From the NCBI GenBank assembly GCA_043778625.1, contig JAYWFU010000131.1, positions 1 to 56,193 of the forward strand: a stretch of DNA of 56,193 nt, given 5' to 3'. The translations under genes were made by a program, and so were the position numbers. Origin of the DNA: JACMRI01 sp043778625. GTDB lineage: Bacteria > Bacteroidota > Bacteroidia > UBA4408. Below, piece after piece: positions 1 to 7,948 of the stretch. The notes under the pieces were generated by a model. It made no database searches and was not told where the DNA came from. It was given only the letters and a program-made list of their open reading frames with translations. How positions within the stretch are numbered: the stretch's first letter is position 1; each line of letters starts with the position of its first letter.

Positions 1-259
1 GGATATAGAAAAACAGAGAACTTTATTAATATGATTTATTTTCTTACCGCTAAACTAAAATTTGATTACCCACACCAAACGTCATAGACCCTAAAAACAA
101 CTGATATAAAAGAAATAATTACTGCAGTACAATCTTTCGTTAATATAAAATGATTTATTGTCATTTTTTTAAGTTTAATTTCAAGCCTTATATCTCCGCT
201 ATTTTAAGCGCTGGGTAGCCATTCAGCTTAAGCTAATGCCACAATATTGCTGGTAATTA
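1..259. other. Gene-free left edge
   Basis: This AT-rich stretch lies downstream of the minus-strand toxin gene. I see no credible reading frame, RNA gene or strong hairpin in it. It may contain the 3' untranslated end of the toxin-antitoxin transcript or the end of a gene lying outside the window. Confidence 0.4.
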
Positions 260-589
260 TTACATTTTCAAGCTATCTACTATATCTTTAAGTTCATTTG
301 ATTTAATGTCCTCTGTTTCACTTTTATCATAAATGGTAAGGAGGTATATCGTTTCTGTTTCTAAGTATAGGTAAGTAATAACTCTTGCTCCACCACTTTT
401 CCCCTTTCCTTTACTACCAATAGCTAAACGTATTTTATAGCAATTATTACCAATAAAAATACCCACTTCGGGGTTAGTAATAATACTTGTAATTAACTCG
501 GCAAATTCATTTTTGAGTGAGGGAAATTTTTTGTTCAGTCGCTTTAATTCTTTCTCAAAGCGTTGTGTGGGTACGATGTTATAACTCAT
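260..589 (-). CDS. RelE/ParE-family toxin (HigB-like)
   Basis: A 109-residue protein with the RelE/ParE fold signature: an N-terminal helical hairpin rich in Lys/Glu (residues about 8-35), then the core strands with GKGKSGGARVI (about 60-70) and the final YLLTIYDKSE strand and helix (about 82-92). This is the pattern of HigB/RelE-type toxins that act on translation, often by cutting ribosome-bound mRNA; the target here is inferred from the family only. The gene begins inside the 3' end of the upstream antitoxin gene (11-nt overlap), the usual translational coupling of type II toxin-antitoxin pairs. Length is normal and no frame damage is visible. Confidence 0.85.
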   Translation of the reverse strand: MSYNIVPTQRFEKELKRLNKKFPSLKNEFAELITSIITNPEVGIFIGNNCYKIRLAIGSKGKGKSGGARVITYLYLETETIYLLTIYDKSETEDIKSNELKDIVDSLKM

Positions 590-788
590 TAAGTAAATCT
601 TGAGCCGTTTTTAATTTTAATTTTCCTTGCTTATGTAACCGCACCTCTTCAGCCGCTTCTTTAAGGTCTTCCCAAAGCTTAACGGCAGCAATGCTCATAG
701 GCTTTGCTTTTTTTATAAAAGAAAGACTTTCCAAAACTTTCATTCCGAATTTTGCCTCGCTATCTGGTATATCTACTACTACTTTCAT
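579..788 (-). CDS. Antitoxin of RelE/ParE-type pair
   Basis: A 69-residue acidic/basic mixed protein directly upstream of, and overlapping, the RelE/ParE toxin. It starts with a short beta strand (MKVVVDIPDS) followed by helices, as seen in small antitoxins that accompany Bacteroidota RelE-like toxins. No classical ribbon-helix-helix or HTH motif is obvious, so the family is left open. The call rests mainly on gene order, size and overlap. The antitoxin probably binds and neutralises the toxin and may repress the shared promoter in 789-959, which also faces the divergent gene at 960. Confidence 0.75.
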   Translation of the reverse strand: MKVVVDIPDSEAKFGMKVLESLSFIKKAKPMSIAAVKLWEDLKEAAEEVRLHKQGKLKLKTAQDLLNEL

Positions 789-911
789 TATTTGTTTTAT
801 TTTTTAATATCACTTTTGTAAACACTAGCATTACTATAAATTACGTGAGTATAAATTTACACTATTTTACAACAAAACAACACCTAGTGCTTTTATATCG
901 CACTATAAAGT

Positions 912-919
912 TAAATTTG
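912..919 (+). promoter_or_regulatory. Candidate -7 element (TAAATTTG)
   Basis: The octamer matches the Bacteroidota -7 consensus TAnnTTTG and lies 40 nt before the start codon at 960. No clear TTTG -33 element is seen at the expected distance, so this is a moderate prediction. Confidence 0.4.
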
Positions 920-959
920 TTTTTTTAATTAAATCATCATTTCTTATTAAACACCCACA

Positions 960-2858
960 ATGCAACAACTTAACTTTAGGTTTAAATTAATTGCGCTATG
1001 CGTAGCATTTTGGTTTAGTAGTATTACTTTTTTTAGGGCGGTATTTTTAGTAGCCTATCGTACTGATTTTACCAATGCTACGGTAGCACACAGCTTGTAT
1101 AGTTTTGTAATGGGGTTGCGTATAGATGCATCAACACTAGCGTATTTTTGCATGCCGTTAAGCGTGTTGTTGGGAATTAGTATGTTTTTATCAGCACGTA
1201 ACACCTTACGAGTAGTAACTTATTATGCTGGTATAATAACCCTTATATACACCTTGGTGTGCGTTACCGAAATAAAACTTTACCAAGAGTGGGGCACCAA
1301 ACTTAATTACAAAGCCCTGCTGTACATACTACATCCGCAAGAAGTAGTGCTAACAGCGGGCTACACTAATGTAGTGTTAGGGTTTGTGGCAGTGTTTTTA
1401 GTTACGGCAATTAGCATATTGATGTTTGTAACACTACAACGTAAATTAATTACGTTACCAGTGCTTACTACTCCTCCCTTCGTGAGTACACGAACCGAAA
1501 TAGTTAAAAAAATAACGTATGCGTTTATGTTTTTAATTATAGCTGTACTAAACATAATACCTATGCGTGGCGGTTTGCAAGAAATACCCATACAGTCGGG
1601 CATTAGTTACTATAGCAGTTACAATACGTTAAATAATGCTGCCGTAAACCCCTTATGGAACGTAATACACAGCCTTATCGAAAACAAAAAATACTTAAAT
1701 AGTAATCCGTACGAAACAATGCCCGATGCCGATGCAGAGCGTTTGGTGGCTAACCTATACACTACCCCTAACGATAGCGCTATACAGGTATTAACTACCA
1801 CACAACCTAATATTGTTTTTTTATTGTTAGAAAGTATGAGTGCCGATGTAGTGCAAGCCTGCGGTGGCGATAGCGGCTACACCCCCAAAATAGCACGCCT
1901 AATGCACCAAGGCATTACGTTTAACAACATATACGCCACAGGCGCACGTAGCGATGAAGGCATGGCAGGCGCATTAGGTGGTTTCCCCGACCAGCCCGAA
2001 ACCTCTATAATAACCCAGCCTAGCAAGTATCCGCATGTGCCTTGTATTGCTAACGATTTAAAAAAACGAGGCTATTACACCGCATTTTATTTTGGCGGAC
2101 AGCTCGAATACGAAAACATACAAAGCTATTTGGTATATAATAAATTTGATAAGCTAGTGGCTATTAACGATTTTGCCAATGTGCCACAAGGTAAGCTGGG
2201 TGCGCACGACGAGTATGTTACGGCACGCATGCTCAAGGATATTAATACTATGCCTACTCCGTTTTTAAGTTGCTTGTTTACCACAAGTACGCATCCGCCG
2301 TATGATATTCCGCCATTCCTCACGCATAGTTATGGTACTGATTACGATGAATACTTAAATGCCGTACGCTACTCCGATAGTTGTATTGGTAACTTTATTA
2401 CACAAGCGCAAAAGCAAGCGTGGTACGCCAATACGCTATTTGTGCTAGTGGCCGACCACAGCAAACGTACCCACAAAGAGCATGCTTGGGAAAGCCCCGC
2501 TGATAAGCATATTCCACTAGCCATGTTTGGCAATGTTATTAAGCCACAACACCGAGGTGTATTAATTACACAACTAGGCTCACAAACTGACGTAAGCAAA
2601 ACACTACTTACACAACTTAACATAAATACAACGCACTACGCTTGGGGCAAAAATTTATTAAACCCGGCTTCCAAACAATTTGCTTTTTACAGTGCTACTA
2701 ATGGCTTTGGTTGGCTTACGGCTAACGATACATTTAACTATAACTACACTACTCACACAATTAATCCTAACCACCTACATAGCACTAATAAAGATAGTGT
2801 GGTGCGCACCGCACAAGCCTATATGCAAGTATTGTTTAAACGTTACTTGGCGTACTAA
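960..2858 (+). CDS. LtaS-like sulfatase-fold phosphoglycerol transferase, membrane protein
   Basis: A 632-residue protein with five or so hydrophobic segments in the first 200 residues and an extracytoplasmic alkaline-phosphatase/sulfatase domain from about residue 284 (NIVFLLLESMSAD). A probable nucleophile sits in GARSDEG (Ser331 in this frame, where LtaS has Thr), and metal ligands are expected in ADHSKR (498-503) and the following HIP motif (about 517). Family members move phosphoglycerol or phosphoethanolamine groups onto envelope glycans or lipids. In a Gram-negative Bacteroidota the product is unlikely to be true lipoteichoic acid, so the substrate is unknown. It stands alone, divergent from the toxin-antitoxin pair, and is followed by a heptanucleotide repeat. 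Confidence 0.85.
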   Translation: MQQLNFRFKLIALCVAFWFSSITFFRAVFLVAYRTDFTNATVAHSLYSFVMGLRIDASTLAYFCMPLSVLLGISMFLSARNTLRVVTYYAGIITLIYTLVCVTEIKLYQEWGTKLNYKALLYILHPQEVVLTAGYTNVVLGFVAVFLVTAISILMFVTLQRKLITLPVLTTPPFVSTRTEIVKKITYAFMFLIIAVLNIIPMRGGLQEIPIQSGISYYSSYNTLNNAAVNPLWNVIHSLIENKKYLNSNPYETMPDADAERLVANLYTTPNDSAIQVLTTTQPNIVFLLLESMSADVVQACGGDSGYTPKIARLMHQGITFNNIYATGARSDEGMAGALGGFPDQPETSIITQPSKYPHVPCIANDLKKRGYYTAFYFGGQLEYENIQSYLVYNKFDKLVAINDFANVPQGKLGAHDEYVTARMLKDINTMPTPFLSCLFTTSTHPPYDIPPFLTHSYGTDYDEYLNAVRYSDSCIGNFITQAQKQAWYANTLFVLVADHSKRTHKEHAWESPADKHIPLAMFGNVIKPQHRGVLITQLGSQTDVSKTLLTQLNINTTHYAWGKNLLNPASKQFAFYSATNGFGWLTANDTFNYNYTTHTINPNHLHSTNKDSVVRTAQAYMQVLFKRYLAY

Positions 2859-2905
2859 TTAAAATAATTGCTATAACTACTTACAAATAAACAGTGTGCC
2901 AAATT

Positions 2906-2963
2906 ATCTAACATCTATTATCTAATGTCTAACATCTAAATACTAAACATCTAATCTCTAAAT
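2906..2963 (+). repeat. Degenerate heptanucleotide tandem array (consensus ATCTAAT)
   Basis: Eight consecutive units can be read: ATCTAAC, ATCTATT, ATCTAAT, GTCTAAC, ATCTAAA, TACTAAAC, ATCTAAT, CTCTAAAT. Most are 7 nt, two are 8 nt. The array sits between the LtaS-like gene and the lpxD-like gene. A second array of the same motif lies at 31654-31727. Confidence 0.85.
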
Positions 2964-3013
2964 ATCCAATTTTTCTTGCCATTTTTAACTATCCAAAATA
3001 ACAACCCTACACA

Positions 3014-3958
3014 ATGCAATTAACCACCCCTGTAACCCTTACTGAATTAAGTCAACTAACCAGCGCAACACCTGTGGGCAATGGTAATCATTTAATAACA
3101 GGTATTAACGAAATACACATGGTGCAAGCTGGCGATTTAACCTTTGTTGACCACCCCAAATATTACGACAAAGCCCTACAATCAGCAGCTACCACCATCA
3201 TCATTAACAAAGAAGTAGATTGCCCTGCGGGGAAAGCATTGCTAATAAGCGATGATCCGTTTCGGGACTATAATATGCTTACACAAAAGTATCGCCCCGT
3301 ACAACAAACTAATAAAGCAATAGCACCTACCGCCACTATTGGCGCAGGTACCGTGTTACGCGCAGGTGTTGTAATAGGCGAGCATGTAACCATTGGTACT
3401 AATTGCACATTGCACGCTAATGTAGTAGTGTACGACCATACCGTAATTGGTAATAATGTAGAGATACACGCCAATGCAGTGTTAGGGGCCGATGCTTTTT
3501 ATTTTAAAAAATATCCCGACAAAGGATATACTAAAATGTACAGCTGCGGACGTGTAATACTACACAACGATGTAACCATTGGAGCCTGCACCACTATTGA
3601 CAAAGGCGTAAGTGGCGACACCGTTATAGGGCAAGGCACTAAGTTAGATAACCATGTGCACATAGGCCATGATACTATTGTGGGTAAAAATGTGTTAATG
3701 GCTGCACATACTGCTATTGCTGGTGTTACCACTATTGAAGACGATGTAATACTATGGGGGCAAGTAGGCGTTAACAAAGATTTAACCATAGGCAAAGGCG
3801 CAATAGTATTGGCGCAAAGTGGTGTGGCTAGTAGTATTGCAGGTGGCAAAACTTATTTTGGAAGCCCTGTACAAGAGGCGCGCGAAAAAATGCGTGAGCT
3901 TGCATTGGTAAAACAGTTGCCGTACTATGTAGAGAAATTACGCGGGCTTATTAAGTAA
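3014..3958 (+). CDS. lpxD: LpxD-like UDP-3-O-acylglucosamine N-acyltransferase
   Basis: A 314-residue protein with an LpxD-type N-terminal uridine-binding domain (about 1-95) and a left-handed parallel beta-helix of hexapeptide repeats (about 100-290). The loop HVHIGHD at 214-220 carries the expected catalytic histidine (His219 by alignment to the LpxD HxxIAH motif). LpxD adds the N-linked 3-hydroxyacyl chain in lipid A synthesis, in the cytoplasm at the inner membrane. The protein is a little shorter than classical LpxD (about 340), and many Bacteroidota carry a second LpxD-like paralogue, so the exact substrate is not certain. The next gene is aspartate kinase, 27 nt downstream; no lpxA/lpxC is nearby. 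Confidence 0.8.
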   Translation: MQLTTPVTLTELSQLTSATPVGNGNHLITGINEIHMVQAGDLTFVDHPKYYDKALQSAATTIIINKEVDCPAGKALLISDDPFRDYNMLTQKYRPVQQTNKAIAPTATIGAGTVLRAGVVIGEHVTIGTNCTLHANVVVYDHTVIGNNVEIHANAVLGADAFYFKKYPDKGYTKMYSCGRVILHNDVTIGACTTIDKGVSGDTVIGQGTKLDNHVHIGHDTIVGKNVLMAAHTAIAGVTTIEDDVILWGQVGVNKDLTIGKGAIVLAQSGVASSIAGGKTYFGSPVQEAREKMRELALVKQLPYYVEKLRGLIK

Positions 3959-3985
3959 TATTAATTGACGATACACTAACCAACA

Positions 3986-5248
3986 ATGCGAGTATTTAAG
4001 TTTGGAGGAGCATCAATTAAAGATGCCGAAGCCGTTAAAAACGCAGCACACATTATTGCCCAGTACCTGCATCAACCCTTAATAATTGTGGTAAGTGCCA
4101 TGGGCAAAACTACTAATGCCTTAGAGGTATTGGTAACTAATTATTTGAATAACGAACCTACAGAAGATGCTTTATTAGTAGTGAAAAATTATCACGAGGG
4201 TATTGCTAAAGAGTTATTTGCCAATGCTAACCACCCTATATTTACTACATTACACAACGAGCTAGTAGCATTGCAATGGGAGCTAGACGATACGCCCACC
4301 AAGGGCTACAACCACACCTACGACCAAATAGTAAGCGTGGGCGAACTATTAAGCTCGCATATTTTATGCGCCTATTTGCAACAACAACACATAAACGCAA
4401 CATGGTTAGATGCCCGAGATATTATTAAAACCGACAATACGTATCGCGAAGCAAAAATAAATTGGGAATGGACTGCGCAATGTGTTATTAATTTAGTAAA
4501 ACCTACACCTCAACACCCGTGTGTTATACAAGGGTTTATAGGCAGCGACGACGAAAACTTCACAGTAACATTGGGTAGAGAAGGTTCGGACTACACGGCA
4601 TCAATACTAGCGTATTGCACTAATGCCACCGATGTAACTATATGGAAAGATGTAGCAGGCGTGCTTACCGCCGACCCTAAATATTTTAACGATGCGCAAT
4701 TACTACCACAACTGAGCTACCAAGATGCCGTGGAACTTACCTACTATGGCGCTACGGTTATTCATCCTAAAACTATTAAGCCCTTACAAAACAAAAACAT
4801 ACCGCTACACGTTCGTTCATTTATTAACCCTACGCACAATGGCACAAGCATTGGCAACTACACTTATGATAGTATTGCGCCCTCAATAATTGTAAAGCTT
4901 AACCAAGTATTATTGAGCATTACTCCACGTGATTTTTCGTTTATTGTGGAGGAAAATATTTCGTATTTATTTAGTGTGTTTGCACAACTTAATATTAAAG
5001 TACATTTAATGCAAAATTCAGCGCTAAATTTATCAATAGTAACTGATGATGTTACGGAGCTTGATGCCTTGCTTACTGCACTTAACAGGCAATACAAAGT
5101 GTTGCATAACAAAAATGTACAGCTTATTACTATCAGGCATTATACCGCTGAAAGTATTGAAAAAACACTCCAACACCAACCTCGATTACTCGAACATAAA
5201 AGCCGTAACACGGCACAATACGTTATTAATGAAATCAATTATAAATAA
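3986..5248 (+). CDS. lysC: Aspartate kinase (monofunctional)
   Basis: A 420-residue aspartokinase, the first step from aspartate to Lys, Thr, Met and diaminopimelate. The N-terminal amino-acid-kinase motif KFGGAS is at 5-10; further family motifs are SAMGKTTNAL (about 38), VSVGELLSS (about 114) and GREGSDYTA (about 197). The C-terminal 120 residues have the ACT-domain pattern for allosteric control. There is no fused homoserine dehydrogenase or DapG-type extension. It follows the lpxD-like gene by 27 nt and may be cotranscribed with it. No other lysine or threonine genes are in the window. Confidence 0.9.
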   Translation: MRVFKFGGASIKDAEAVKNAAHIIAQYLHQPLIIVVSAMGKTTNALEVLVTNYLNNEPTEDALLVVKNYHEGIAKELFANANHPIFTTLHNELVALQWELDDTPTKGYNHTYDQIVSVGELLSSHILCAYLQQQHINATWLDARDIIKTDNTYREAKINWEWTAQCVINLVKPTPQHPCVIQGFIGSDDENFTVTLGREGSDYTASILAYCTNATDVTIWKDVAGVLTADPKYFNDAQLLPQLSYQDAVELTYYGATVIHPKTIKPLQNKNIPLHVRSFINPTHNGTSIGNYTYDSIAPSIIVKLNQVLLSITPRDFSFIVEENISYLFSVFAQLNIKVHLMQNSALNLSIVTDDVTELDALLTALNRQYKVLHNKNVQLITIRHYTAESIEKTLQHQPRLLEHKSRNTAQYVINEINYK

Positions 5249-5287
5249 TAAATAGTTTAAGTAATATGTTTAGTAGTTCCTCAAGTT

Positions 5288-5360
5288 CCCTGAGTTTTCA
5301 TCGAAGGGACGTGTACAAAAAACCTTTACGAGTATACGCCCCTTCGATGAAAACTCAGGG
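5288..5360. repeat. Extragenic 21-bp perfect inverted repeat, 31-nt loop
   Basis: The arms at 5288-5308 and 5340-5360 (CCCTGAGTTTTCATCGAAGGG and its exact reverse complement) would form a long hairpin in RNA or single-stranded DNA. The arm resembles the TTCGA...CTCAGGG dispersed palindromes common between genes in many bacterial genomes (from memory, not searched). It lacks a strong T-tract, so I favour a dispersed palindromic element over a plain terminator. Confidence 0.8.
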
Positions 5361-5466
5361 AGCTACGCAAAAACCATTAGTGTAGTATACTATAAACAAC
5401 TATCAAGCTATTTATAATTGTTATACTTACTACTACCAATATTGCCAATTATCAATTATTTTACCC

Positions 5467-6432
5467 ATGAAAAGTTCAATAAAAATAACCTACGTAATAC
5501 TTACCTATGTGTGCCTGCAATTAGTATGGTGGGGCTATAGTATTGTACGTTTAAATAACGAAATTTTTTTGTTGAAGAACGATGTGGTTAATCAACAAAA
5601 GCTAACTGCTCAAAATTATTATGATGCACTAACACTAGCACGTGCCAAGCTCGACAAACGTACTACTATGGTAGTAGGCGAAGGTACAATATTCTTATTA
5701 TTATTAGCGTTGGCTTTTTTTCAGTTTAGACGAATTTTGCGTAGAGAATTAAAAATAAACGCACAGCAAAAAAATTTTTTAATGGCGGTTACCCACGAAC
5801 TCAAATCGCCCATAGCATCGGCACGTTTGCAGTTAGACACCATGCAAAAACGTACATTAACCGATGTGCAAAAAACAACATTACTCACCAACGCTAACAA
5901 TGATTTGTTGCGCTTAACAAGCCTTGTTGATAATATACTACACGCCACAAGTATTGATAATGGGCAATATCCATTAACTAAAAATTGGTGCAATGCGTCC
6001 GAATTAATAACTGCACTTGTAGTTAATTACGAGTTAATGTATAAACACAAAATAACGTTTGTAACCACAATAACCCCCAACTTACAACTATACGCTGATA
6101 CACAAGCCATTACGAGTATTGTAACCAACTTGCTAGATAACGCTATAAAATTTTCGGCAACTACTACTACGCCTCAAATAAACGTAGTGTTTACCACCCA
6201 CAACGACGAAATTATACTCCGTATTGAAGACAATGGTGTAGGTATTTCATCTAACGAAAAATTACTCGTGTTTGATAAATTTTATAGAGTTGGTAACGAA
6301 ACCACGCGCCAAACCAAAGGCTCAGGGCTTGGATTATTTATTGTAAAACACTTGGTGCAATTACATAGTGGTACTATTACCATACACGATGTTGCACCAC
6401 AAGGAGTAGCCTTTGTAATAGTTTTTACCTAA
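5467..6432 (+). CDS. Sensor histidine kinase, two TM segments
   Basis: A 321-residue membrane kinase. TM1 lies near residues 7-27 and TM2 near 71-88, leaving a short periplasmic loop of about 43 residues with no recognisable sensor domain. The HisKA H-box THELKSP puts the phosphorylated histidine at residue 110. The HATPase_c domain shows the N-box NLLDNAIKFS (about 219), G1 DNGVGIS (about 255) and G2 GSGLGLFIVKHL near 290. No response regulator is adjacent, so the partner is unknown. It is followed 9 nt later by rlpA, and the two are probably cotranscribed. Confidence 0.9.
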   Translation: MKSSIKITYVILTYVCLQLVWWGYSIVRLNNEIFLLKNDVVNQQKLTAQNYYDALTLARAKLDKRTTMVVGEGTIFLLLLALAFFQFRRILRRELKINAQQKNFLMAVTHELKSPIASARLQLDTMQKRTLTDVQKTTLLTNANNDLLRLTSLVDNILHATSIDNGQYPLTKNWCNASELITALVVNYELMYKHKITFVTTITPNLQLYADTQAITSIVTNLLDNAIKFSATTTTPQINVVFTTHNDEIILRIEDNGVGISSNEKLLVFDKFYRVGNETTRQTKGSGLGLFIVKHLVQLHSGTITIHDVAPQGVAFVIVFT

Positions 6433-6441
6433 GTTTAGGCT

Positions 6442-6870
6442 ATGATAAAAATTATACTCACCTTAGCACTTGTAGTTACCATAAGTTATGTTAGCGCACA
6501 ACAAGTAGCAAGCGATACCTTACGCACAACGGGCGACACACTATCCGTAACTAATACGGATACTTCTTGGGCTATAATTAGTACCACCAAAGGCATTGCT
6601 AGCTATTATGCCAAACGATTTGAAGGGCGAAGAACAACCTCAGGTGTAGTGTTTAGGCATGATAAACTTACCTGCGCACACAAAACATTACCGTTTGGCA
6701 CTCAGCTATTAATAACCAATATTGGAAACAATAAGCAAGTGAGAGTAGTGGTGAATGATAGGCTACCACCACGCTCCAAACGAAGCGTTGATTTAACGCT
6801 GCGTGCCGCCAATCAGCTGGGATTTGTGCAACATGGGCTTGCTAAAGTTAAAATAGAAGTTATAAAGTAA
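6442..6870 (+). CDS. rlpA: RlpA-like septal ring / double-psi beta-barrel protein
   Basis: A 142-residue secreted protein with a signal peptide ending near residue 19 (VSAQQ). From about residue 50 it has the RlpA double-psi beta-barrel: KGIASYYAKRFEGRRTTSG, then LPFGTQLLITN, VVVNDRLPPRSKRSVDLT and the C-terminal strand. The NDR and DLT motifs match RlpA lytic transglycosylases that cleave peptidoglycan strands lacking stem peptides. No SPOR domain is present, as in many short Bacteroidota homologues. It sits directly after the histidine kinase. Confidence 0.88.
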   Translation: MIKIILTLALVVTISYVSAQQVASDTLRTTGDTLSVTNTDTSWAIISTTKGIASYYAKRFEGRRTTSGVVFRHDKLTCAHKTLPFGTQLLITNIGNNKQVRVVVNDRLPPRSKRSVDLTLRAANQLGFVQHGLAKVKIEVIK

Positions 6871-7227
6871 TAAATGTAGCAGGCTTTAATGCTTAATAAT
6901 ATTTTGAGAGCAACAAAATGAAGCAATAACAAATATGATTTAGAAGCTTTATGCTTACAATACTGCTTATTTTTTATTTAACAATTTATTGTGCTTTCAT
7001 AATTACAAACTATTCGTATTGCGTTTCGTTTGATTTTAAAATTTGAAATACAGACTTTTTCACTCCCAAAATTTGCTATGAAATTAAGTAAAGTCATTCT
7101 GTTTTTTAAGTTAAAAAAAGTTATCTTAATTATTTATACACATACATTAAAAAAATAGTAAAAAACGCCGTAAATCATTACTTTTGCAACGTTAATAGTA
7201 TTAATTAATTACAATAAATAATTTAAA
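6871..7227. other. Gene-free intergenic stretch
   Basis: AT-rich, without a credible ORF or strong terminator hairpin. The only signal I can support is a -7-type octamer near its right end. Confidence 0.5.
7179..7186 (+). promoter_or_regulatory. Candidate -7 element (TACTTTTG)
   Basis: Matches TAnnTTTG, 41 nt before the ATG at 7228. No clear -33 TTTG at 17-23 nt upstream. Confidence 0.4.
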
Positions 7228-7881
7228 ATGAAAGCGTTACGTTTCTATATTCTATACCGATTATACTTTGTAGTGGGGTTAATAATTGTGGGTGGCTTAA
7301 TATATTATGCAGGGGAGCATGTTACAGGTATTTTATGTTTTGTAGTAGCTGCAATATCATTAGCCTTGTATTTTATGATTGGTACAATGCGTATAGTACA
7401 GGAATCCGTGCAAGAAAATGATATGGATAACGCAATACTATATTTAAGTAAAATTAAATATCCAAAACTGCTATTAAAACCAGTGCGCTCGGCCTATTAT
7501 ATGTTACAGAGCAACGTGGCTTTGGTAAACAATGATTTTGAAAAAGCCGAAGCAGATATTCGTAAGAGTATGAACACAAAATCTACCTTGCTGGGCGATA
7601 CAGAAGGAATGAGCTATTTACAATTAGCTACTATAGCATTGCAAAAAGGACAAAATAAAGAGGCACGAACTTATTTTTTGCAGGCTATAAAAATTGGATT
7701 ACCTGATAAAGAAAACCAAGCTGCTGCTTACCTACAATTATCAGGCTTAGAGATGCAGCGTAGTCAAAATAAAATGGCAAAAATTTATTACAGAAAAGCC
7801 AAAGAGTTAAAACCCAAAACTAAACAACTAAAAGACCAACTACTACAAATGGATAAATATATGAGTCGTTTGCAAGGGTAA
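7228..7881 (+). CDS. Membrane-anchored TPR protein
   Basis: A 217-residue protein with two adjacent hydrophobic helices at about 8-28 and 33-53, then an all-helical tail with TPR-like repeats (for example LLGDTEGMSYLQLATIALQK and ENQAAAYLQLSGLEMQRSQN, about 125-180) and a basic C-terminus. The tail is probably cytoplasmic and used for protein contacts. I do not recognise a specific function. It lies 67 nt before the SurA-like gene and may share its transcript, which would suggest an envelope-biogenesis role (inference). Confidence 0.75.
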   Translation: MKALRFYILYRLYFVVGLIIVGGLIYYAGEHVTGILCFVVAAISLALYFMIGTMRIVQESVQENDMDNAILYLSKIKYPKLLLKPVRSAYYMLQSNVALVNNDFEKAEADIRKSMNTKSTLLGDTEGMSYLQLATIALQKGQNKEARTYFLQAIKIGLPDKENQAAAYLQLSGLEMQRSQNKMAKIYYRKAKELKPKTKQLKDQLLQMDKYMSRLQG

Positions 7882-7948
7882 TTTTAATAATTGAAAAACT
7901 AGAAAATATAAATCAATATCTTAAAACTGTAACATACACATTTAACCA

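Noticed and set aside
3268..3849. Minus-strand frames inside the lpxD-like gene
   Set aside because: They are antisense shadows of the hexapeptide-repeat coding pattern with no protein-family features.
5288..5360. Terminator of aspartate kinase
   Set aside because: The stem is long and perfect but the loop is 31 nt and no T-tract follows; it looks like a dispersed palindrome.
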